Part shown: positions 9,849 through 17,882 of the stretch, piece after piece | Layout of the letters: every line of letters starts with the position of its first letter | Position numbering within the stretch: the first letter of the stretch is position 1 | Origin: JANMDS01 sp031430575 | GTDB taxonomy: Bacteria > Pseudomonadota > Gammaproteobacteria > Burkholderiales > Casimicrobiaceae | Length of the DNA stretch: 64,000 bases | Reading direction: 5' to 3' | Assembly: GCA_031430575.1 (NCBI GenBank) | Contig: JANPBT010000044.1 | Location: forward strand, 1 to 64,000 | Position numbers and translations under genes: made by a program | Notes under the pieces: model-generated | What the model was told of the DNA's origin: nothing | Database searches by the model: none | Seen by the model: the letters and a program-made list of their open reading frames with translations, nothing else

Positions 9849-11372
9849 ATGCAGCAATCCGCACAACTTACTATTCGCCTTCACGCCGACGATGATGTGG
9901 TCATCGCGCGCGATCAGCTTATTAGCGGCACGACATTGACGCACGAGGGCGTCACCGTGCGTGGACTCGTTCCGCCGGGGCATAAGATTGCCACGCGCGC
10001 GATCGCGCTGGGCGCGCCGGTGCGCCGCTATAACCAAATTATTGGCTTCGCTTCTAAGCCCATCGCCGCTGGCGAGCATGTGCATCTTAATAATCTGGCG
10101 ATGGGCGATTTTGAGCGTGACTATGCCTTTTGTGAAAGCGCGCGCACAACGGAATTTATCTTACCTGCGGCGCAGTTTTTGGGTATTAAGCGCGCGGATG
10201 GACGGGTTGCAACGCGCAACTACATCGGCATCCTTTCCACCGTAAATTGCAGTGCCACCGTGGTGCAAGGCATCGCCCACCATTTCAACCACGGCGGGTT
10301 AGATGCGTTCCCCAATGTCGATGGCGTGGTTGCACTCACCCACGGTATGGGCTGCGGTATGGATTCCAACGGCGAAGGCATGGCAGTGCTGCGGCGCACG
10401 CTCGCAGGCTATGCCAGACACGCCAATTTCGCCGGCATTTTGATGGTGGGTTTGGGCTGCGAAAGCAATCAAATTTCCTCGCTGCTCGGCGCAGAAAATT
10501 TGAAAGAGGGCGCACTCCTACGCACGTTCAACATTCAAGATTTAGGGGGCACAAAAAAAACGATTACCCACGGCGTTGGCATTATTAAAGAAATGCTCCC
10601 TGCAGCTAATGCGGTTAAACGTCAGAGCGTACCTGCGGCGCATTTAACGCTCGGGCTGCAATGTGGCGGGTCTGATGGCATGAGCGGTATCTCAGCCAAC
10701 CCAGCGCTCGGTGCAGCGGTCGATCTACTCGTGCGCCACGGCGGCACTGCGATTTTGAGCGAAACCCCTGAAATCTATGGCGCAGAGCATTTGCTTACGC
10801 GCCGCGCGGTGAATCGCGAAGTCGGTGAAAAATTAATCGCCCGTATCAAGTGGTGGGAAGAATACACCGCGCGCTTAAAAGGCGAGATGAATAATAACCC
10901 CAGCCCCGGCAACAAAGCCGGTGGGCTCACTACCATTTTAGAAAAATCGCTTGGCGCCGTGGCCAAAGGTGGCACGACCAATTTGATGGATGTTTACGAA
11001 TACGCGATGCCAGTTACCGCGCGCGGCTTCGTCTACATGGACACTCCGGGCTACGACCCGGTTTCCGCCACTGGGCAGGTGGCAGGCGGCGCGAATTTGA
11101 TTTGCTTCACCACCGGGCGCGGCTCGGCTTACGGCTGCGCGCCGTCGCCGTCGTTGAAGCTCGCCACCAACACTGCGCTTTGGAATAAGCAAGAAGAAGA
11201 TATGGATATCAACTGCGGCGTCATCGTTGACGGCAAAGCGACGATTGAAGCTGTCGGCGCGCAGTTTTTCCAGATGATTTTAGAAACGGCATCGGGCAAA
11301 AAAACCAAGAGCGAGCTGCATGGCTACGGGCAGAATGAATTTGTGCCATGGCAATTAGGCGCGGTCATGTAA
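9849..11372 (+). CDS. UxaA/GarD-family sugar-acid dehydratase
   Basis: The 507-residue protein is close in length to altronate dehydratase (UxaA) and galactarate dehydratase (GarD). I chose ATG 9849 because the SAF domain begins there; the frame is open further upstream but overlaps the divergent gene. The N-terminal SAF domain (about 1-90) is followed by the UxaA catalytic region with VNCSATVVQGIAHHF, THGMGCGMD, GLGCESNQ, LGLQCGGSDGMSGI and the late TTGRGSAYGCAPSPSLKLATN segment. The cysteines are consistent with metal binding. The divergent SDR and FAH genes suggest it feeds them a 2-keto-3-deoxy acid from L-fuconate, D-arabinonate or a similar acid; the substrate is not readable from sequence. 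Two dispersed-motif copies lie in it, at residues about 105 (LPAAQ) and 261 (VPAAH). Confidence 0.87.
   Translation: MQQSAQLTIRLHADDDVVIARDQLISGTTLTHEGVTVRGLVPPGHKIATRAIALGAPVRRYNQIIGFASKPIAAGEHVHLNNLAMGDFERDYAFCESARTTEFILPAAQFLGIKRADGRVATRNYIGILSTVNCSATVVQGIAHHFNHGGLDAFPNVDGVVALTHGMGCGMDSNGEGMAVLRRTLAGYARHANFAGILMVGLGCESNQISSLLGAENLKEGALLRTFNIQDLGGTKKTITHGVGIIKEMLPAANAVKRQSVPAAHLTLGLQCGGSDGMSGISANPALGAAVDLLVRHGGTAILSETPEIYGAEHLLTRRAVNREVGEKLIARIKWWEEYTARLKGEMNNNPSPGNKAGGLTTILEKSLGAVAKGGTTNLMDVYEYAMPVTARGFVYMDTPGYDPVSATGQVAGGANLICFTTGRGSAYGCAPSPSLKLATNTALWNKQEEDMDINCGVIVDGKATIEAVGAQFFQMILETASGKKTKSELHGYGQNEFVPWQLGAVM
10161..10178 (+). repeat. Dispersed motif copy in the UxaA-family gene (1)
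   Basis: Exact core; read LPAAQF in the linker between the SAF and UxaA domains. Confidence 0.88.
10629..10645 (+). repeat. Degenerate dispersed motif in the UxaA-family gene (2)
   Basis: Core ends in CAT instead of CAG; read VPAAH. Confidence 0.65.
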
Positions 11373-11443
11373 TACGCGCTATCGCCAGATTACCCCCAAA
11401 TGCATCCTGGGGCGCAAATTATCTATTTCGTATCGTACTTGTA

Positions 11444-11473
11444 GAGGCCATCCCCCAATTGGGGGATGGCCTC
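11444..11473. promoter_or_regulatory. Perfect 30-base palindrome
   Basis: Both arms match exactly around a central AATT, with a CCCCC/GGGGG block next to the centre and GAGGCCAT/ATGGCCTC outside. It lies about 70 bases after the dehydratase stop and about 85 before the subtilase start. There is no T run after it, so it is not a standard intrinsic terminator; a large operator or a hairpin is possible. Confidence 0.6.
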
Positions 11474-11558
11474 CACGCTCTGCAGGGTGTACGGCTCGCT
11501 AGCCGGGCGTTTACGCAATGATGTGTTGATCCCCATAAATTCAAACACGGAGACATAA

Positions 11559-12926
11559 ATAAATCGAATCACTCATCTTGCTGTCGCAATTGGTGCATTT
11601 GCGGCGGGCACATCACATGCGGCGACCTACGTGCTATCGGCTGCGAACTGGGGTCAGGCGTAGGTCAATGCCGTCACCGCCGCGGGAGGTCCTGTGCGCT
11701 TCGCCCACGACGGTGCAGGTATCGCGGTCGTGCAGTCGAACGAAGCAAACTTTCTTGCGAAAGCGTTGCGCGGTGGCGCGATTGCTTCGGGAGCAGAGGA
11801 TAAAACGGTACAGTGGCAAGCGCCGCTGGCTTCCGATGAGGCGACGTTTATCGAGCACGCAGTGCTGCCCCAAAACGATACGCTCTATGGGTTTCAGTGG
11901 GCACCAAAAGCGATCGAAGCGCCTGCTGCGTGGGCGTTAGGATTCACCGGGCGTGGCGTGAAAGTAGCCGTCATAGATGGCGGTATCTACGATGCGCATG
12001 CTGACCTCGCGGCAAATGTGAATGTCGCGCTCTCCCGTTCGTTCGTTGAGCCTGATCCTGCCGCTTCGGCTGCGGCAAATGCGTGTCGCGCTGCTTTTAA
12101 TTGCGACACCGGTACGTTCTGGCATGGAACTCACGTCGCAGGCATCATTGCTGCGGTGGATAACGCAACGGGCGTTGTCGGCATCGCGCCGGAAGCAACG
12201 ATCATTGGCGTAAAGGCGCTTCATAGTGGCTCGGGCAGTTTCTCGGCCATCATCGAAGCGATGCTCTATGCGTCGTCGGTTGTTGGCGCCGATATCATCA
12301 ATATGAGCTTGGGAGCAGAATTTAATCGCAACGAAGACGGCGCTGCCGAGCTTGTCTCAGCGCTCAATCGCGCGGTCAATTTCGCAACGCGTAACGGCGC
12401 GTTAGTCGTCACGTCCGCTGGCAATAGCGGTAAAAATTTCGACCGCACCGGTAATCTCATTAAGACGCCCGCAGAGTCTGGCAACGCGATCGCCATTTCG
12501 GCGACCGCGCCGCTTACTTGGGCTTATGGTGCGACCAACTATGCCCGGCCTGCGTCGTATTCTGACTATGGTAATTCGTTAGTTTGGGTCGCTGCGCCCG
12601 GCGGTGATTTCGCCTATGAGGGCAATGAAAACTGCACCGTTGTTGGCGCGATCACGTTGACCCGGCCTTGTTGGGTATTTGACATGGTACTCAGCACCGT
12701 GCGCGGCACTAGTGTCGCTGGTGCATACGGCTGGGCTGCGGGCACGAGCATGGCAGCACCGGCCGCATCGGCAGTTGCCGCACTCATCAAGCAGCGCCAT
12801 CCAGCCGCCACCCCGGCGCAGCTCAAGACCAAGCTCGCGCAAACGGCAACCGATGAAGGCAAGCCTGGTCAAGACGTGTTTTACGGGCGCGGCTTTGTCA
12901 ATGCCCTTCGCGCTGTGACTCAGTAA
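11559..12926 (+). pseudogene. Subtilisin-family (S8) serine protease with lost start codon and in-frame amber
   Basis: A GGAG ribosome site (11549-11552) is followed after 6 bases by ATA (11559) where an ATG would be expected, then a good signal peptide (NRITHLAVAIGAFAAGTSHA) and the start of an I9-like propeptide. An in-frame TAG at 11661-11663 interrupts the propeptide after ANWGQA. The frame then stays open to 12926, through the rest of the propeptide and a catalytic domain with all three triad motifs: VAVIDGGIYDAHADL (Asp), HGTHVAGI (His) and GTSMAAP (Ser). The only plausible restart is GTG 11694, which would lack a signal peptide and part of the propeptide. I call it a recently inactivated secreted protease; readthrough or non-canonical initiation is a less likely alternative. 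Confidence 0.75.
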
Positions 12927-12942
12927 TTTTCAGTCGTATCCA

Positions 12943-12977
12943 AGGCTCGCGTAAAGCAATTTACGCGGGCTTTTTTA
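12943..12977 (+). terminator. Intrinsic terminator after the subtilase gene
   Basis: A stem of about 11 base pairs (GCTCGCGTAAA with TTTACGCGGGC, one G-T pair), a GCAA loop and a run of Ts lie 17 bases after the stop codon. Confidence 0.9.
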
Positions 12978-13062
12978 AGTTTGGTTGTCTAGGCTTCGTA
13001 TCCTCCCGTGCCAAGATGTGACCGATTACATAAAAGTACAAAGCGAAGACCGCCAGTGCCCC

Positions 13063-13082
13063 AATCTGCGCCGCAGGTATTT
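13063..13082 (-). repeat. Dispersed motif copy upstream of the GNAT gene
   Basis: Full consensus copy, intergenic, 24 bases before the GNAT ATG. Confidence 0.92.
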
Positions 13083-13106
13083 GCTCTGGGGTAACATCCG
13101 CACACA

Positions 13107-14000
13107 ATGATTCGAACCCTCACTCCCGCTGACCAGCCAGCACTCAAAGCGTATTTGCGTCAGCATGTTTCCTCGTCGATGTTTTTGCTCAACAACCTGA
13201 ACTACAGCGGGATTGTTGATGGATCGCAGCCTCTTCAGGGGGCATACGTTGGCGAATTTTCAGGCAATGAAATTATTGGCGTTGCTGCCCATTATTGGAA
13301 TGGTAATGCCATGATGCAGTCGGTAATGAATGCGCCTGCGCTGGTGCGCGCAGCGCTCGCGGCATCCAAGCGCCCGCTGGTCGGCGTTGTCGGCGAGGGT
13401 GGGCAGTGTGCCGCGGTCATCGCTGATCAAGGGCTTACCCGAAGCGATTTCCAATTGTTTGAAATCGAAGGCTTGTATGCGCTCGATCTGCGGCAGCTGC
13501 GCCCGCCCGCGGCGCTCGGGCACGTACGCAACGCAAGGCAAGGTGATTTCGATACGCTGGTCGCGTTTTATACCGCCTATGCCCTTGAATCGCTTGGCGA
13601 GACCAACCGCGAAAAAGCACGAGCGACCGCGATCGAAGATTTTGGGCTGCGTCTAAATGCAGAATCGCAATTCGTGTTGGAGATTGCAGGCGAAATCGTC
13701 GCCGCGAGCGCGATCAATGCCTACGTCTGGCCCGCGGTGCAGATTGGTGCGGTGTGGACGCCGCCCCCCGCGCGCGGGCGTGGCTTCGCCCGGGCCTGCG
13801 TGGCCGGTTCACTGCAAATTCTCGCCAAAGAAGTCGGTGTGACCGAGGCGATTTTATTTACCGGCGACGATAATCTAGCCGCGCGCCGGTCTTACGATGC
13901 CATTGGTTTTCAACGTATTGGTGATTTTTTTGTCGGACTTTTGCAGGCGGATAGGGCAAACGTATCCCAATCTGCGCCGCAGGTATCAACGCCGCTATGA
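13107..14000 (+). CDS. GNAT-family N-acetyltransferase (two-lobed)
   Basis: The 297-residue protein has a C-terminal GNAT domain (about 130-275) with the acetyl-CoA loop in the PPPARGRGFARA segment and the LFTGDDNLAARRSYDAIGF signature. The N-terminal half (1-125) looks like a second, degenerate GNAT-like lobe, as in other tandem GNAT proteins. Substrate unknown. The last residues (SQSAPQVSTPL) are encoded by a dispersed-motif copy. The stop overlaps the start of the LysE-type exporter by ATGA, so the two are co-translated, which hints that both handle the same amino-acid-like compound; that is inference. Confidence 0.85.
   Translation: MIRTLTPADQPALKAYLRQHVSSSMFLLNNLNYSGIVDGSQPLQGAYVGEFSGNEIIGVAAHYWNGNAMMQSVMNAPALVRAALAASKRPLVGVVGEGGQCAAVIADQGLTRSDFQLFEIEGLYALDLRQLRPPAALGHVRNARQGDFDTLVAFYTAYALESLGETNREKARATAIEDFGLRLNAESQFVLEIAGEIVAASAINAYVWPAVQIGAVWTPPPARGRGFARACVAGSLQILAKEVGVTEAILFTGDDNLAARRSYDAIGFQRIGDFFVGLLQADRANVSQSAPQVSTPL
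13969..13987 (-). repeat. Dispersed motif copy at the 3' end of the GNAT gene
   Basis: Full consensus; the coding strand reads SAPQV four residues before the stop. Confidence 0.9.
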
Positions 14001-14650
14001 CTGGAATCAACGACCTCACTGCGCTCATCATCGCGACCCTCATTTTTTTGGCTATTCCCGGGCCCGGGACGATTAAATTACTCACCAGCCTAGGCGAGCG
14101 CAACGGCGGAGTGCGCGCCGGAATTTGGTCTACCTTAGGCTTAATGGCCGGCGATTTCGTATGGATGGTGCTCGCGCTCTCAGGCGTGGCGGCCTTAGCA
14201 ATAGCTTACCCGCGCGCGTTTGATGCGTTGCGATATTTTGGCGCAGCTTACTTAGCGTGGATCGGCTACTCGCTAATTCGCCATGCGAGCGATGCGCGGG
14301 CAGATGCAGCATCGCGAGCATCCAACTCCGCATCGGGTGAGCGTGGCGTTTGGCAATGGTTTTCAGAATCGTGCTTGGTGAGCTTGTCTAACCCAAAAGT
14401 CATCGGGTTTTACGTCGCGTTTTTCCCACTTTTCATCAATCAAAAGACTTTTGACGGCGTTGCGACTTACGCGCGCATGATCGCGCTCGTGCTCGCGTTG
14501 GCATTTAGTTATTGCATCTTTTTAATCGCGGTGGTGAGCCTTTTGCGCAAAGCTTTTGCGCAATCACCGTCGTTAGGCGTGTGGCTGAAGCGTCTGGCCG
14601 GTGCAGCTCTCATCGGGTTTAGCGTGAAATTTGCGTTGCAACGGACGTGA
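13997..14650 (+). CDS. LysE/RhtB-family amino-acid exporter
   Basis: The 217-residue inner-membrane protein has the length and pattern of LysE/RhtB exporters: a first helix ending in AIPGPGTIKLLTSLGERNG (family PGPG motif), six hydrophobic segments, a YLAWIGYSLIR segment and the SNPKVIGFYVAFFPLFI motif. These proteins export amino acids or related metabolites by proton antiport. It overlaps the GNAT gene by four bases. Confidence 0.92.
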   Translation: MTGINDLTALIIATLIFLAIPGPGTIKLLTSLGERNGGVRAGIWSTLGLMAGDFVWMVLALSGVAALAIAYPRAFDALRYFGAAYLAWIGYSLIRHASDARADAASRASNSASGERGVWQWFSESCLVSLSNPKVIGFYVAFFPLFINQKTFDGVATYARMIALVLALAFSYCIFLIAVVSLLRKAFAQSPSLGVWLKRLAGAALIGFSVKFALQRT

Positions 14651-14667
14651 CGCACCTCGTGAGCTAC

Positions 14668-15681
14668 TTACGGACGAACCGTCGCTAACTCCCTTAAAGT
14701 TTGCGCGCGTTCTTCGTCATTGCCGCCTGCAACGCCTTCGGTTAAATACTCGATGGCCTTTTTCTTTGCAAATGGCTGGCCGAGCCTTGCCGCCTTCAGA
14801 TACCATGCCAGTGCCATGTTGACGTCGCGCGTACCGGCGAGGCCGAGTGACAGTAATTCCGCCAGGACTGTCATTGAAAGGGCATTACCCAATTGACTGC
14901 CTTCTAAACACCAAACGCTTGCGTGTTCATTGGAAACTTCCTGACCGTTTACTCCATATCGATGCTCATAACAAAGCGCGTGTGCAGCGTTTGAATCCCC
15001 GGTCAACGCGGCTGCAGTAGTTGCCTCGTACTTTGCTCGATGAACTCTCGATGCCAAAATCGTATCCTCTAACGATTCTTCCGAAATCAAAACCCGAGTT
15101 CCGACTTGGACGTTGTCGAATAGTTCGATGACATTGAGCGCGGTCAGCCTTATGCATCCGCCACTCGCCGGTTGCCGGAGAAGGCGAATGATTGGGCTGC
15201 CGTGAATGTAGATGAGCCTATCAAACGTATTAAGATTTTTGCGCTCTCCGCCCGCAAGTCGAAGCACGCGCGTCGTGACGGGCGGTTTGCCGAGCCACGA
15301 TTCGTCTGCGATTTTTTCGGTGGGCAATAAATCCTCGAAAACCAAGCCAATCGGTGCGTCGGCGCCAAGTTTTTCGGCAATGAAGTGAATGCCTCGGGGT
15401 GTCTTACCCGAATCAACCTCTTCTCCCGCCCCGGCAAGCCCGGTTGAAATTGCGTAGGACTTTACGACTGAATTACCTTTCATCATCGTGAGTTGTTGGT
15501 CAGCAATCGAGATGATTAATTCAATTGACCGAGGACTGGCGTTCGCGATTTTTAATGCGTTTGAATTCCGGTCAGGTGTCGTTTCTGGAAGCACGCTACA
15601 GCCTGCTTGGCAAAGAAGTAGCGCTCCGGTCAAAAGAAAGTCAAAAAAACTTAAACTTCGCAATTCTAATTTTTGTGTCAA
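14668..15681 (-). CDS. L,D-transpeptidase (YkuD) fused to Sel1-like repeats
   Basis: This 337-residue protein has a hydrophobic N-terminus ending in LLCQAGCS, a possible lipobox with Q at -3. The YkuD domain spans about 50-200: IADQQLTMMKGNSVVKSYAIST at its start, then an IYIHGSP histidine and the catalytic ASGGCIRL cysteine motif. YkuD enzymes make 3-3 peptidoglycan cross-links or attach proteins to peptidoglycan. After about residue 215 come helical Sel1/TPR-like repeats (NEHASVWCLEGSQLG, MALAWYLKAARLGQPFA), a fusion that suggests a partner-binding surface. It is the last gene of a leftward three-gene run, 6 bases after the preceding stop. No dispersed motif occurs in this run. Confidence 0.85.
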   Translation of the reverse strand: MTQKLELRSLSFFDFLLTGALLLCQAGCSVLPETTPDRNSNALKIANASPRSIELIISIADQQLTMMKGNSVVKSYAISTGLAGAGEEVDSGKTPRGIHFIAEKLGADAPIGLVFEDLLPTEKIADESWLGKPPVTTRVLRLAGGERKNLNTFDRLIYIHGSPIIRLLRQPASGGCIRLTALNVIELFDNVQVGTRVLISEESLEDTILASRVHRAKYEATTAAALTGDSNAAHALCYEHRYGVNGQEVSNEHASVWCLEGSQLGNALSMTVLAELLSLGLAGTRDVNMALAWYLKAARLGQPFAKKKAIEYLTEGVAGGNDEERAQTLRELATVRP

Positions 15682-15687
15682 TCTCGG

Positions 15688-16728
15688 CTAGCCTTTTGAT
15701 GTTGAATTAACGGGTGCGTTCTTACGGACAAATTCACTCCAAGTGATTTGGCCACGAACCCAGGCGTTCAATGCATCCGCAATGACGAGGTATTTATCGG
15801 GATCGGCGCCGGCGGCGGCGATAGCAGCAAAGAGTTTTTCATCGACACGCCCTGAGCCGCAAACGCCGAAGTCAAAACAGTTTTCCATCGCTAAAAAACT
15901 GCCTTGCTCGCAATTTTCGCCGTTAGCGCACAACACTCGCGCGTTAATAAGTTGTCTCGCGACAGCGTCGATCCATTCATTGCCGCTCGCCGGGAGGTCG
16001 AAGGAGGTTGTTCTGTCGAGAAGCACCATATAAAGATAGATTGATCCACTGCCGAAAGCTGGATGGTCGGTTGGAATGCCTGCGGGACTTCCATCACCTC
16101 GAGTCGCTCCTTCACTTAATTTGGATAGCTCTTGTGCCAGTGGGGAGGCTTTAAATAACGCGGAAGTATCTCGGGATCGGTCGCGTTCGAAAAAATCGCT
16201 ACATCTGTCATAGATTTCACGCGCAACAATCGCGTGCGCCTTTGCGGACAGCGACCAATTACCCTTTGGAGGTACACGATTTTTCTCAAATCCAAAAACA
16301 CTATCCCAATACGAATACCATTTATCGAAACCCTTAGCGCTAACGGTTTCAAATTTTCCGCAAAAGCGACTTATTCTTAGTGCCGCGACCGGACCGGTTG
16401 GATCATTCGATTCAAGAGCGCGTCGATAAGCATATCCCAAGGCATACTCTTGCTGAATTTGAACCGCTGGATCGGTTTTTGCCACTGCCATCGCAGTTGA
16501 TTTAGTCGTCGAATGCTCGCTCTGCGGATCGGTCGGTATGATCGCAAGTTGTACGTGCGCTGGCAAAGCGTTATTGGTGCGCGTTTTGTTAACGGCAGAG
16601 CGTTCCGCTATTTGTTGTTGAGACTGTCCTTGCATGCGATCATATTCATAGCGCCAAAGGTAATAGACGGTCGCTACGAGCGCAAAGCAAGCCGCAATAA
16701 TAAAACCGAATTTGCGATTTTTCAGCAT
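15688..16728 (-). CDS. Membrane-anchored hypothetical protein
   Basis: I do not recognise this 346-residue protein. It has one N-terminal membrane segment (about 7-24) with K/R residues before it, a Gln/Ser/Thr-rich linker (30-80) and a soluble, probably periplasmic, helical domain with several cysteines (RFCGKF, YDRCSDFF, RVLCANGENCEQG, ENCFDFGVCGSG) that could form disulfides. It lies between an unknown secreted protein and the L,D-transpeptidase, 6 bases before the latter, so a cell-envelope role is likely. The N-terminal helix could also be an uncleaved signal anchor. Confidence 0.7.
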   Translation of the reverse strand: MLKNRKFGFIIAACFALVATVYYLWRYEYDRMQGQSQQQIAERSAVNKTRTNNALPAHVQLAIIPTDPQSEHSTTKSTAMAVAKTDPAVQIQQEYALGYAYRRALESNDPTGPVAALRISRFCGKFETVSAKGFDKWYSYWDSVFGFEKNRVPPKGNWSLSAKAHAIVAREIYDRCSDFFERDRSRDTSALFKASPLAQELSKLSEGATRGDGSPAGIPTDHPAFGSGSIYLYMVLLDRTTSFDLPASGNEWIDAVARQLINARVLCANGENCEQGSFLAMENCFDFGVCGSGRVDEKLFAAIAAAGADPDKYLVIADALNAWVRGQITWSEFVRKNAPVNSTSKG

Positions 16729-16740
16729 TGCGTCAGTCGC

Positions 16741-17289
16741 CTAGTCGCTACCAACAGGCGGGGCTAGGTCTACACAACACCGCACGGCGGAAGTTACCGT
16801 TCCTTCCTCGTCTCGAATTACGGGAGTATTGTGAGTTTGAGAGACGATCTCAGTGAAATTGGTTTTGACTAATCCGCACGCTTGAATTTCAGGGATTTTC
16901 CCGGCGGCCGCTGCGTTGCACACTGCCAGCGCGCGTACCAACCAATCTGTTGCAAGCTCCGGGTTCGCGCGCGTCCCAGTTCGACATAAATTCATAAATC
17001 TCTTTCTTGCTTTGTCCATCTGTTGGTCTAGCGTAATCGGAAGACGGATTTGCGCGACAACCGGTGGATCATATGGTGCGTAACAGTCTGTATAGCAATT
17101 CGTGTTGCCGAGATTTGATCCATAGACTACGATAGGATCTGGCCCGCACTGTTGCGTCGAGCAGTCTGCTGATGCATTCGTAGATATAAAAACAATCGCA
17201 ACTAGGGCGAGCACGCGCGAACAAAACGCTAACTCGATTTTCTGCCAATTCGATATCAACTCAGTATTTTTAATGAAATTTCTTTGCAT
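16741..17289 (-). CDS. Secreted cysteine-rich hypothetical protein
   Basis: I chose ATG 17289 (182 residues) because it is followed by a signal peptide ending NASA-DCS; the frame stays open to 17439 but adds 50 unrelated residues. The mature protein has about a dozen cysteines, many in pairs (CSTQQC, CYTDC, CC near the end), consistent with a disulfide-rich periplasmic or surface protein. No family recognised. It heads the leftward operon with the membrane-anchored unknown and the L,D-transpeptidase; 12 bases separate it from the next gene. Confidence 0.65.
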   Translation of the reverse strand: MQRNFIKNTELISNWQKIELAFCSRVLALVAIVFISTNASADCSTQQCGPDPIVVYGSNLGNTNCYTDCYAPYDPPVVAQIRLPITLDQQMDKARKRFMNLCRTGTRANPELATDWLVRALAVCNAAAAGKIPEIQACGLVKTNFTEIVSQTHNTPVIRDEEGTVTSAVRCCVDLAPPVGSD

Positions 17290-17590
17290 TTGAATTATCC
17301 AAAACCTTTTTTTGTTCGCGTAATTGCGATATGGGTGCAGAATACCCCCCCGCATAAAAGTCAAGTGAATAGGCTTAATGATGCTTAGTAGCGTATCAAT
17401 GCAAGCTTTAGAAATTAAAAAAGTTTTGAGCGGGCTCACGCGCGGGCAGTTGTTTGATGTCTTTAAACCTTACGAATAGAAACCATATCTTGTTCAATTG
17501 AATTGAGCGTTGTTTAAAGCCGAATCGGCATAGCTTGCCGTTTGTGGTTCACCGCGGTCAATGCGAAAGTCGAGCACTTATTTTTAGGAA

Positions 17591-17675
17591 AATACCTGCG
17601 GCGCAGATTGAGCCGTTTTTGGAGCGATTTGACTAAAAATACCGCAAAAACACGCAAATCTGCGCCGCAGGCATT
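17591..17675. repeat. Dispersed-motif inverted pair, long form
   Basis: A plus-strand copy (17591-17609) and a minus-strand copy (17656-17675, GGCAT instead of GGTAT) enclose about 46 bases containing ATTTGACTAAAAA. The reverse complement of that inner string recurs in the pair at 44988-45040. Confidence 0.85.
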
Positions 17676-17733
17676 TGAATGTAACGGGCGCAAGCTTATA
17701 AAAATCGTACTCGGAAGTGCGTTTAGGCAAAGA

Positions 17734-17759
17734 AAAAAGCCAGCTTGCGCTGGCTTTTT
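17734..17759 (-). terminator. Terminator of tRNA-Thr, probably bidirectional
   Basis: AAAAAGCCAGC and GCTGGCTTTTT arms with a four-base loop end about 10 bases beyond the 3' end of the leftward tRNA gene; T runs exist in both directions. Confidence 0.85.
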
Positions 17760-17769
17760 GGGCAAAACT

Positions 17770-17845
17770 TGGTGCCGGAGAGATGAATCGAACACCCGAC
17801 CTTCTCATTACGAATGAGCTGCTCTACCGACTGAGCTACACCGGC
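17770..17845 (-). tRNA. tRNA-Thr (anticodon CGT)
   Basis: The minus strand folds as a complete 76-base tRNA beginning GCCGGTG, with GCTCAGTCGGTAGAGC as D arm, GCTCATTCGTAATGAGA as anticodon arm (CGT), GGGTGTTCGATTC as T arm, and an encoded CCA end. The sequence closely parallels E. coli thrW, including the imperfect first pair of the anticodon stem. Confidence 0.96.
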
Positions 17846-17882
17846 GACTAAAATCGAAGTTTAGCAAATTCAAAAGTCTCCC

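Larger units (their letters stand above)
17290..17769. other. 480-base intergenic region
   Basis: AT-rich and without a credible gene. On the minus strand it holds a possible promoter for the leftward operon: TTGACT (17357-17362), a spacer of only 14 bases that includes a C7/G7 run (17345-17351), then TATTCT (17339-17344 region). Further right are the dispersed-motif pair 17591-17675 and the tRNA terminator 17734-17759. Confidence 0.6.
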
